Below are positions 36,601-48,600 of a DNA stretch of 64,000 bases, in pieces. The notes beneath the pieces are model-generated. The model did no database searches and was not told the DNA's origin. It saw nothing but the letters and a program-made list of their open reading frames with translations. This stretch comes from Colius striatus (Eukaryota > Chordata > Aves > Coliiformes > Coliidae). Positions within the stretch are counted from its first letter, which is position 1. Every line of letters starts with the position of its first letter. The position numbers and the translations under genes were made by a program. The stretch is from contig NC_084766.1 in assembly GCF_028858725.1 (NCBI RefSeq), positions 22,670,501-22,734,500 on the forward strand, given 5' to 3'.

Positions 36601-39600
36601 GTTCTGCCCAAGTTCAGAATCATACACTCATGCTTTGTCTCTCTTCCCCCGACTCTGCCTTGAGGACTGGATGGCACATTGCTGGTTCATTCTGTCGTTT
36701 GCTGCCCTGCCAGTAGCCTCAAAGTTTGACTCTGCTTTTCAAGAACAATGATATTCAGCATAACTAAGGCTGCCCAGATCCAGTTTGAGACTGCTAAAAC
36801 CAAACCCCTCTCAAGAGCCTAGAACAAATTGAATGTAGTGCTGTTTGTTTCACATTTTTAAGAAAAAGAAAACTAAATTCAGATAAATGTCAACACTTTC
36901 ATAGTAGTGGAGATAATTTACCTTCATTTGCAGTTAGGGTTTCCCTGGAAGGTAAACACGGTCTCTGCAGTTAAACAGAAGGAAACAAAATATTAAATGA
37001 CAAATCATTGTACAGCAAATGTTTATATTCCTATACTTTGTGAACTAGTTAACATTTAGAATTGACAGCAGCCTGGAGGGATTACAAGGTAGGGACTTGC
37101 CCATTCTGTGAAGAGCCTCTAGTCGCATGTCCTTGAAGCTTGGGATTTTGCAAAGTAGATTTGGAAAGAATCCTAGTTTGTGGGTATGAATAGATGGACA
37201 AAAATAAGTCTGGAGATGAGCTTTTTTCTTCCCTTTTAAACTTCCATCAGTAAGTTTATCCATCTTTGTCAAACTCTGCTCAAAAATGTCTGAACACATT
37301 CCTTTTCACTAAATGTTAAACTGTCAGTTTAGCTCACAGTAAAAACTTCCCAAACTTTCTACTTTCAATTATTTTTTAATTTTGAAACAATGACAATAAA
37401 CTGTCAGTTTCAAAACACTTTTTCAATAAATTTCTCTGAACCCAGTTTTTCCACTTTCTCCCACAAGAAGCTTTGTGATATTTTTCTATTACTGAAAAAC
37501 CTCTGACAAATTCTGGTAAAATCCTGCATCTTTGAGCTATCACTCTTACAATAAATCCATGTTCCCCATCTGTAGTACTGTGTATTTTGGGGAATACTTT
37601 TGAATGGCTTGTGTTCCCATTTATCATTTAATTCTGTGTTTATTGTGTTTATTCTGTATTTAAACTGTGTTAATTGTTACACCCTAGAGTACAGAATCCA
37701 CATATAGTCTTTAATCAAAATATTTGTCTACTTGAGCTTTCTCACTAGTTCTTAGTTGATATAAAGAAAGGAAATATTTGGGTGCCCTTATAACTCTCTC
37801 CTTTATTCTTTTAATAAATTTACGTTGTGCCTAAACACATGATAAAAATTTTACAATCAGTTAAAAAACACCTGGTAAAATTATCATTAGTTTATGCAAT
37901 CACAAGTCAACTTACTGATGAATTTACTGCATTGGAAGTTTTCTTTCTGCGAGTCAGAGGAAAAAGGAAAAACAAACATGGCTGTTTAGAAGATTCATGA
38001 ATTCTTTGCATCACTAAGCTACACTCTCTAGTACTTCAGGAGATAACTTGGGTGGGGTAGAAGCGCTTTAATGAAAAACACAACTCTCTGCATTTATAAG
38101 CATGCACATGCTATTGCTACAGTCTGTGCAGTCTCTGGCTCAATTAAGCAAGCCAGCCAGCATCTCCCAGCAACAGCAGGCAGAGAAGGGCAATGCCCCT
38201 GGCACACAAACAGCATTCCTCCAGAAAGAAGGAAAAAATAGCTTGCCTTTACCTAGTCAGTGTATCTTTCATGAACAGCAATAATAATGAGTCTGAAATT
38301 CTGATTGCCATATGCCAGGATAAGAATTAGCTTCTCATACACCTCTTAACCCCATCTCCATTGAAGAAGCAGTTTTATGTTTACTCACAGGCCCCTTGGT
38401 AAAGGAGATGGAGCTGCTCCAGTGGGAAGTCTGGATTCTTGTGTGTTACTGAAGCTATGATCTGGAGATGAAAATGACATATTTAATATGCAATATTAGC
38501 TGTATCTGAACAGTGGATTTTCCTCATTACCATTTCAGTTTCAGTGTTAATGTAATAAAAGTATACCAAATCCACTGGTTTCATTTTTGTCTTAACGTAT
38601 TTCCACCCTGATTATACTAGAGAACAGTTTGGTAATATTTATTGTTTATTGCCGACTATTATAGGGAAAATTTACACTGATACACTCTGCTAGATGCTAT
38701 ATTAAGATCACCAGTAAAGTACTGATAACAAATACCTCCCACATAGCCATATTTTCAGTACAGAATACTTACTTTCATCATTATTGTTTGTTTCGTGGTC
38801 CTGTAATGGAAAAAAATAGATATAGTAAGAAGCAATTAACAAAGGAATTATTATTAAATGGGAAATGCTTAAATAAATAATCTGGTCTTGGTAATCAATA
38901 GTTATGTGTAAATAAATATTTGAAGAGAATGCATATAATAGCAATAATACTTTTAATAAACTTTTATGACACTGTTAGAAAAATTTGAGCAAACATCAAT
39001 CTAATTTTGAACCATGAGATAGCTTGTAGTGAGAAAATTTGCCTTGAATTTTGCAGTGAGACCTTCTTGTTAATGTTTCATTTCTGAACTGGAAAGTAGA
39101 AATTTTACAGTAGATTTGAATACATTAAGAACATGTCTTCCTCTGAACGGAGGATATTGAGTAGATTGTCTTTTCATGGTGCTAGAATCAAGTGATCCAA
39201 CTCATTTCTTGGCTTCTTTTGTCTCCCACTTCTTGTCTTTTAGGGAATCTAGTGTAAGTACCTTTCAAAGGGGCACCAGTTAATAATTTGTCCACCATCA
39301 GCCACCACATTGATGGCTTTTTCACTAACACCTTGGTCACAAATGCATCCATTCTCTGGTTGAAGAGGTGTAATCCATCAGCCAACAGCTGAGGGAGCAA
39401 GATGTGGAGATTTTTTTCTCCCAGTCAGCCCTGGCGTTTGAAAAGAACAAGGGTTACAGTTCTGTTACCCTGATCAGTGCTACTTAGTGTTGAGAATGAA
39501 TTAAATGGGAGCAGTTAACAGATGTTTCAATTACTGTTTTGCTTTGTCAGCGTGCATAGTCAGGGATGTAGAGGCACAGCTCATTACTATGTTTTTCTTT

Positions 39601-42600
39601 AAAACTGTAAGAGCTGGCCACTTACACAATCAAAGACCCCAGAATTTGGACTATGCTGTGTAAGTCTTTCCTAGGCTGACTCTTGTGCCAAACCAGATAA
39701 CTGCAAGTACCCAAGAACTGAGTACACCTGTTGTACAGCTGACTTTCTTTTGGAGCTCCATCCTTGGTGCTGTAACTAACTCAGTGTGTGGCCCCAGGAA
39801 AACTACAGCCATTCTCGATTCTCTGCAAGGCTGGGATGACATCCTTCTCAGAGAGCTCAGAAGGAAGGGAGCAGTTTCAGCTGACACTTATGTCTGCTCT
39901 GAAGGAGGAGTATTCTTGCTAGTGCTGGCCAGAGCAATACTTTTCTGTCCAACATTCTCCCTTCAGAAGGTTGGGGTTTTTTCTTTGTTTTTTTTCTTTT
40001 TTTTCCCCTATTCTTATATTGGTAAGAGAAGCTGAGAAGTTAAGTCATTTCATAAAAGAGAAATGCTGGACTTGGCACCACTCAGGAATTGTTCATCATC
40101 TTACAGAATACACATCTAATTTGATGAAAGCTGTGATGAGGTAGAAGGGAAACTAAGATGCTGCTGGTGTTGTATGTAGAGGTGTATAACTCCCATGCCC
40201 CCTCAAAATACTTGATATAGCTAGACATTTCAGGATTGAAAGTATGACTATACAATGTTCAGGTTCAATACCAGCTGCATTATGTTACTGTAACATCTAA
40301 TGCTATGGTATGACCCCAAATTCCTAATTTTAAGAGTCTAATTTCTTTTTGTAGTTATTGATTTACTAATTACTTCTTAAGGACAATTCCACATTGGTCT
40401 GGGACAGAGCTTGCTGCACATAGCTTTTTGGCAGAGATGCTGATGCAGTTACATGTTTCTTTGTAGTTTCCTTCTCATGAGCCACCATGTCTTGTGCTGG
40501 CACAGCTGTTAGTAGACCTGTGATGTATAGAACCAATCTATCTGAAAAATAACATTTTGTGCCTTTGCTTTTGCCAATTTGCTTCAGTTAGACAAGTTTA
40601 AGTAGTTTGCTTCAGAAAACCTCTGTTCCAGCAGAGTGGAGGGTACAGACCTGGGACAAAAGTACAGGAAAATAAATGACGTAAACATAGCTTCAGGAAC
40701 CCAAAGCTTGTAATTACTCCTTCATGGACCGCATTTTCTAGTGATACTGGTTCCTCAGACTCCCCAGTCTGACATTTTAGGAGGATTCCATTTTCTGAAA
40801 GTATTTATCATGCATCATCCGAGATGAATGAGGCTCAAGGAAGGTGCTTCAGATTGGGCAAAATTGCCCAGGGCTACTGAAAGTAGGGTTCCTGGAGTTT
40901 AACCGGTGTTTTTTAATACAAGAAATTACTTTTGTGGCCTGAGACACAAATCCCTGAAAACATTTGAAGTTTTTCTTGGATCAATACAGATGTCCAATGT
41001 ACCTCTTTTGTCCAAAAGTTTAATAGCCACAATCACAATATTAGATGACAGAGTCATCTGTTTCTTTCATTTAATCCAGACAATAAACAACATCCATCTA
41101 TTTATAAATCTAAACCACAGAACGGCCTAAGTTTAACACATTCTTTTATAGGGGCGCATTAATTACTCACTGCTTTTAGATGAAGACGATTTCTGGGAAC
41201 AGGCAAAATATTCCTGGAAAATATACATAATAAGGTGAGTAGGATTTACTTATTTAATTGCTTGTCTTAGATGAGAGTTTAAAGATCTAAAGATGAAGCA
41301 GTCTGCAGTAAACTGATTTAATTACAGCAACCTACCACTGCAGTGGCTGTAGTGATGCTGTGCCATTATTGTGGAACTACCCTAGAAGAACTTCTGGCTT
41401 AGATCTCAGGTCCCCAGCAACTATGCATAGGACCTCACCAAACATTGTAAGACACAGTGTGGTAGATGCCACCTGCCCTTCCTTGGGCATATGGCCTATT
41501 TTGTAGAGCTATGCTCTAGTGACGAGACAGTGGTTATGAAGCAGCTTCCTACACTTCTAGAGAGACAGGTGTGAAATAGGCTGCATACTGAAGTTTGCTT
41601 TGCCTCTTTTCCTCCACAGGCTCTCAATATAAATATCGGACCTACTGTGTGCAGTATCTTTACAAACAATCCTGTGCCCCATCCCCTGGAAAAGCAGCTC
41701 ATTTGCAAAGGTACAGAGATGGGTAATAGGATTTTAAACTGGCTTGCAGAGATGTTTCACCCCTGCACGAGATCCCTAGGGATATTCATGAAAACAGTAC
41801 TCATTTGCCAAAATGTCTTGAATGCAGAATTTGCAAATAAAAACTTCTAATTCTTACCTTGTCCCAACATCCCTAGCTATTTATGTGTCCTGACAATTGC
41901 TTATTGTCTGAAGGCTACACAACAGACAGGAGAAAATTTTGTCTCTACTAACATTTCCTACTGAATACAGGCTGCTGTTGACTTACCTATCACCTGGCTT
42001 AGGTGACTCTCTGGTCATGCTGTTCATGTGGGAGTGCTCCGTATTCTGAGCGGGCATAGATGGAAGTAGCTTACTGAACCTAGTAATAAAGCATAGATTA
42101 AGAAAGGAAAATTATATTTAACAGCAGTGAATACAAAGGCAACCTCTCTTTCTCCTCCCCTACCCCTTCAAAATTCCAAAATGTATCATTACAGGGGTCT
42201 GGAGCATCTTCCTTATGAGGAAAGGCTGCGGGAACTGGGGCTGTTTATTCTGGATAAGAGGAGAGTGCACGGATATTTAATAGTTACAAGTACTTACAAT
42301 TAATATTTACAGATATCTAAATGATGGATGTCTGGAGGTTGGGGCATCACTTTTTTTTTCGGTTGTATCTAGTGACAGGACAAGGGGTGATGGGATGAAG
42401 CTGGAACACAAAAGGTTCCACTTAAACATAAGGAAAAACTATTTTACTGTTGAGGTGAGGGAGCCCTGGCACAGGCTGCCCAGGGAGGGTGTGGAGTCTC
42501 CTTCTCTGGAGGTTTTCAAAACCTGCCTGGACACGTTCCTATGCGACCTGATCTAGGTGAACCTGCTTCTGCAGAGGGGTTGGACTAGATGATGTCTAAA

Positions 42601-45600
42601 GGTCCCTTCCAATCCCTACCATTCTGTGATTCATAGCAATGGGTTACCTGTTTACTGGTGGTGGTGTTGGTTTTTCCTGTAAGAGAAAATGCACTGAATT
42701 ATTTGGTCACTTATTAATTTCATAAAGCACATTTGTGTGATCCTATTTATGTTATCACAGCAATATCTTATTTTTGTGTTGTACTATAGATTTCTAGCAG
42801 AACTCTGGTAATCTGCACTAGGATGAGAAAGGCAAGAAGTCCATCAGTAATTCTGTGAAGCCCTGAGCACGCTGCTTTGACAGTATGTGGGTGCCAAGAG
42901 GATGAGGTGAGTCTTTTATCTGTAGTCCTAGTGACAGGACCTGGGAAAATGGTACAAGCTGGAAAACAGGAACTTCCATGTAAACATGATTAAAAACTTC
43001 TTTACTCTTAGGGTGAGGGAGCCCTGGCACAGGCCTCCCAGAGAAGTTGTGGAGTCTGCTTCTCTGGAGGTTTTCAAAACTCTGTGTGACCTCTTCTAGG
43101 TTAACCTGCTTTAGCAGCATGGTTGGACTAGACAATCTCTAGATCTAGAGGTCCCTTCCAACCCCTACCATTCTGTGGTACCACCAAGTAGGAAGACAAT
43201 CACTGTCAGAACAATCATTGCTTATTTGCTGCAGTTGTGTTGCCAGCTTTTTCTATGAAGGCAGTATCAGAAAGTTTTAAGTGCAGATAGAGATTTGTTC
43301 TCATTTTTGAGAACTTTGTAAATAAAAAGATTATCAGTCTTTCAGTCACATTTGTGCTCTGCCTGAGGGCAATGTGTGTCATAGACTATAGAAAAGCCTT
43401 ACCTCTTCTTCAGGAACCTCGTAGACTTCTGTAAGATAGGGAGGAAAAAAATGTGTCATTGGTTAGCAAAGATGCTGTGTGTGTTGCTAGAAAAATGAAT
43501 AAGAATTTTTACCAATTATACTTATGTCTCTGAAAAACTAACTTGGAGAATCTGCTCAGAGCTTGATTTTGCCTCCAAAACCCTCAAGTAGCTGCACCCC
43601 ATGTCTTCTAGCAGGAACTTCAGGAAAAGTCCCAGGAAGTCTGATAAACAGTCCCTGCAGTAATAAACCTTATTCCCATCTCAACCTTTTTTCTTTGTGG
43701 TTGTTTTGTTTTTCTTTTTTTCCCCCTACAAAACAAGATGAATACTTGTGTTGTGTAAACCTGGGACAGTTTGGAAAAGATGTATTATCACATTTATAGT
43801 AGCATTCAGCTTTTCCTTGACTCTCAGGGAATCACAGATGTGGTGAATCATAAATACAAGCTGGCTCATTTGTGTGGTCAATGTCCATCCCTGAGCTCTG
43901 TCCCACAGTCATATTTTAATTTACAGATATTAAAAGCAAAATCTACCAGCATCCAGCATGTATGTCCAGTTCATTCAATGAAAACTGAATCAAATTTCAA
44001 CAAATTTCACGTCAGGTTCATTGCTCTTACTTCACTGAAAATTGTCCGAGTTCCCACCAGGGGGAGATGTTTAATTTTTTTAGTAACATCTGTCAGGATC
44101 TGGGTGTTGCTCGTCACCGATTTACAGAAAGGCTGACTGAAAAGGGCATTTTAAAACGTCTGAAAAGTAACTCACAAAATCCTAAGTCATTCCGGAAAAA
44201 AAACTTTTGTATTTTATGGCTTGAAAGTGAAAAACCTTGCAAAGCCTTTTCAAGAATTGTGTGATCAGTCTGTGAGGTTACACAGCAGACAATGAATGAG
44301 GGAGTTAGCACAGCTAAGGAATATAAGATTAAGCAAGTGTATCTGCACTTACAAAAGCCAACATGATTCCTCTTGTTTGCTTCTGCTTTTGTTTCTTTTT
44401 CCAAATAAACTGCTCTTTATAGAACTTAAAAATGGGAACACTTATCACAAGACATGCAAAACATCAGCCTATATGGGATTTCCTTAAAGTTGAATCTTGA
44501 TGTGGTTTTAAAGTATTGAGTCTTGATTCCTATAGTGAAATGAGATTGCTAACATACTGAGTCCTATAATTGTTTTTGCAGTATTGATCCATTTGCATCC
44601 CTCTGCTAGAGCAAAAGACTAAAAATGAATTAGTTTGGGGCAAATTGCTTGTTTGAGTTTTATTCACGCTTAAAACAGATTTACTATTCAAGCCAGGCAA
44701 AACAACTGCTACAGCACTGAAAAATCTAAAGGGGAACGTATTTTTGTTTTACTCAAGTATGTCACAGTTAGTGTTGTGAATACATCAAGTGTAATTTAAT
44801 AGTCTTCATCCTTAGATTATTTTAACAGTGATACAATACCACATACCTTGTGTATCAGAAGTAAGAGAAGGCTTTGGAGAAATAGGGGGGGCTGGCTTTG
44901 TTGTCTTCGTAAATCTGTTCACAGGAGCTAAAACCATATTTTATTCATATACATATATACTTGCACATGTGTGTGTATATACACACATATTTAGAGATAT
45001 ACATATCAAAATGTAATGTTTATAAAGAAAGAATCAATATTAAGTAGGTCCAAGTGACAGCCTTTTTGTCTGACCTTGAACAAATCAACTGAGGTGGAAA
45101 GAAGATCTCATTTTAAAAGAGAAACATTATTCAGTGTTCATGCCTTGCTGAAGAGGCTTGATACTGTCAGTAATATCAGAGCATAGCTACATTCTCTTGT
45201 CTGTTTACTTTTCACCTTTGGACTTTAATAGTTTCACTCTCCAGTTAAATATACTTCAAGTACTGAGGTAAAAAAAAAAAAGAAAAAAAGAATCAAAGTC
45301 TGTCTTTATCCACTGAAGATCTAAAAAGGCTTGTTCTTCTCCTGAGGCACTTCAGCAAACAGAGAATTTTAATGCTGTGGCTCCCTTGGATGAGGAGGGA
45401 GATGGTATACCATGAAAAGCTTCCTGGCTGTACAGGGGCGGGAGTTTGAAACACTTGAGTGAGAGACAGGAATTAAACATGGCTTACAATTTAGTTAAAA
45501 GTCATTTTCCTTGGCTTTGTCATAGGCCAAAGGAGCCAAATGCCTTTTTGCAGGCTGTGCTCTCTTTAATAGCTGTACCTCCACTTTTTGAACCCTAGAA

Positions 45601-48600
45601 ATAAACATTAATTTCTACTTTTTTCTACTGTTCTTCTTAACGAGGCAATAATTATGAGTTTAAATGAAAAAACTCACATCTTGTAGGTACTGACGTGCTG
45701 CTTTCTGTGGGTTCGATATAGTTATCATCATTGTCCACTGGCACAATATAATTATCCTATGAGAAATGCAGGACAAAAATCTACTGGTTAAACCACCATC
45801 ATATCAACAAACTGTAGTGATTGAAGCCCTGGCAGCAGCTTACAATAGCTGTCATTTCACAATGACTGCTATTTCAGGCATTTATCATCCTGTGTGGATG
45901 GGATTCCCCAAGAGTGAAAACCGTTTACCAAATTACCTCAGTTCTAGACTGGTGGATAAACGCTCTCCTTTCCCTTTGGTCCTGGGCTAGCCTTTCAGGT
46001 TGCTCTCTCCCCATTGTCTGCAGCTTGTTATGGATGAGCAGAAACTATTGTGTGGTCTAAAGAGTCTCCTTGATACTACAAGCAGGCAGATATCCCCTAG
46101 GAATCAGGATGGTACCTGCAGCTCATGGCTTGTGATGTGCAAAATGATTTGTATCTTATAGGCTAAGAAAGAGATCAGGCCAAGGCACTGCTCTGTTGTC
46201 CATCTTGTGACTGGAGTGGGGTCATCTGTTATTTAAACTGTCAAAATGAGTATATGTCTGTGAACCTTACCTCATCATCACTACACTCCTTGGGCTTCAG
46301 TGGTACTTTTGGTTTTGCAGCAGGAGACGGCAATGGCAGGGATGGCACAGATGGTTTCTTTGGTCTGGACATGGCGGGACTGGGTGTACTTGGGAGAGGT
46401 TTGTTGATAGGAGGAAGCTGCTGGTGACTGGTGCGATTGTCTTTTAATAGTGAAGAAAACACAATTGTAGTAAAAATTACGCATTTGCCTCTGTACCAGT
46501 GTCTACTACGTGTGCAAACAAATCTTTGCTGTGGCTGCAGCTCAGGTCAAAAGGCAGGCCTGAATGTACATTGCTCCTGATGTTGAGGTTTGTGTGCAAA
46601 CTGGTCCTATCTCATTGCTCAAGGTGGCAACCTAGGCCTCTATATCAGGCTGCAGAGTGTGCTTAGATGCAGCCTGTTGTATGATCAATTAACTCCTTGG
46701 GGAAAAGGTAGTGGATGTGTGGTGTAGTCCATTACTTGGCATGTGCCAGTATGAACTTTGGTGATAGGAAGTGAGAAAGAACTCATCTGAGGTATGAGAA
46801 CAACAACTGTTACACAGCACAAAGGGTGGGGCTGAAACAAATTATAGCAGATTCTCTGGGGTGTCACTCTAAAAATTCTTCTCCTTCACAGAACATACAA
46901 GTGAAGCAGTGAGGTATGAGTACATATGTCATTTTAGCACTTTGATGATTACGCTATAAACCAGTAACAATCCTACATGATACAAAAATGAAAGACAGGC
47001 AACACAACAGTGGTTTTTTTCCCCATGCCTCAAATAATTAACCGAAGCTAACTTTCCTTCACTTCAGTGCCATCTACCCATGGCTGAGAAGAATCAAAAC
47101 TAGAAGAAGAATGCTGTAGTGCTGGACTGATGGAAACAAAATCTTGTTCTTGTCCTGTTTTTCAGGATATTTATCCTCCTCAGTACCAATCTCGAGGGAC
47201 AATATGGAGAGAACATTTGGGCTGCTTACTTCTCTGTTTTACTGCTTTTGGAATAATGATTTAAGATACAGAAAAGATTAAGGAGGACCCTGACTAGTCA
47301 TACATGCTTAAGCTTCAATATGAATTCCTGCATTAAAATATGCATGTGAATCTGGAGCCAAATTAGTGGTATCTTCCGTACTTTTTCTTGACTTTTACAG
47401 TTAGTAAATGTCCATCAAAGTCTCTAGGACACATTATATTAAGATTCTAATCATTGCCACTGTTTCATGCTGTAATAAGTCCTCAAAAGCTGAGAACTCG
47501 ATTATCAGAATTAAAAGCAAACTCATGAGCAAAGGACAGGTTAGGCCATTTGAGGCCACTTCTGGTACTGAGAAGCAATTATCAAGCTCACATAGTCAAC
47601 CACTCCATAGCTACCTGCATATTCACCCCTAGAAATAGGGAACGCGGAAGGAATCTTCTTTTTCTCCTGCTCGCTTGGAGGTGGCTCATAGCTGTCATCA
47701 GGGTTCTCTTCACTGGGGACCACATACATCTCGGAGTCAGAGTGGTCATCAGGATTTTCATAATCGCTGTCCTAGAAAGACAGAACTTCCCATTTCTCAT
47801 CTCATAACATACTTATGGCTTCAGAGCAGTGCATGACACAAATCTCCTTGCAGGAGTACAATTAACTAAATTATGAGAATGTATCTCTGAAAGGGCACTC
47901 TACCCTCCCCTTTAAGCTCCCTCTCTGAACAGGTGCTGCTGCCTGCCCCTGCTTCTACTCCTCCCAGGAGCTTCCTGCTCCCTGACTCCTTGCTGCCTTC
48001 AAGGGGTCCTTTTGTAGCAAGAGCTCAGCCTTCAAATTATGGACCAACAGCTTGTTTCCCTTCATAAAGCAGTTCCAAAACTCTAGAGGGAAACTAGTCA
48101 GTTCAGGCTGATGATTCTACCATTATATTACATGGCTGACGACCATGACTTGCTTCATTCTAATGTTCTCTAAAGTTTTCCATTTTTAGGAAGAAGTGCC
48201 TTTCTCCTCCTCACCACTCCCACCCTCCCTCTCCCAAATAGAAGATACTACTGGTTTCTGAAATTATTGATCAATTTGGGTAGTCCCTCAAATAGATGCC
48301 GTGTGCTTACTTAGACAAAAAGCTTAGCATCCACGGCTACCAGTGACAGTGCTTCTGAGTGTACTTTGAAGTTGAATGTAAAAAAAATTGAGGTAGCTAA
48401 AAATCAGCAGCTACTTGTAAATAATGCTGAAGTAACAAATAAGATAACATTTCAGTAGTATTAAGTTCAACCACAAGTAGATGATTCAAAAATGAACTTT
48501 TATTATTATTGCTTTAGCTAACTTGTTGCTATAGTAACCTCCTACTACCCCAAAGTGTGTACTTACAAAATCATCTGACCATTGTTCCTCTTCATTGTCT

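Noticed and set aside
36922-36944. Inner acceptor (CTTCCAG) giving a 23-nt version of BLNK exon 15
   Set aside because: It breaks the phase with exon 14 and meets a stop; the outer acceptor with the better pyrimidine tract restores the frame.
42818-43135. 105-codon minus-strand open frame inside BLNK
   Set aside because: It is the antisense reading of a CR1 fragment; no splice or coding evidence.
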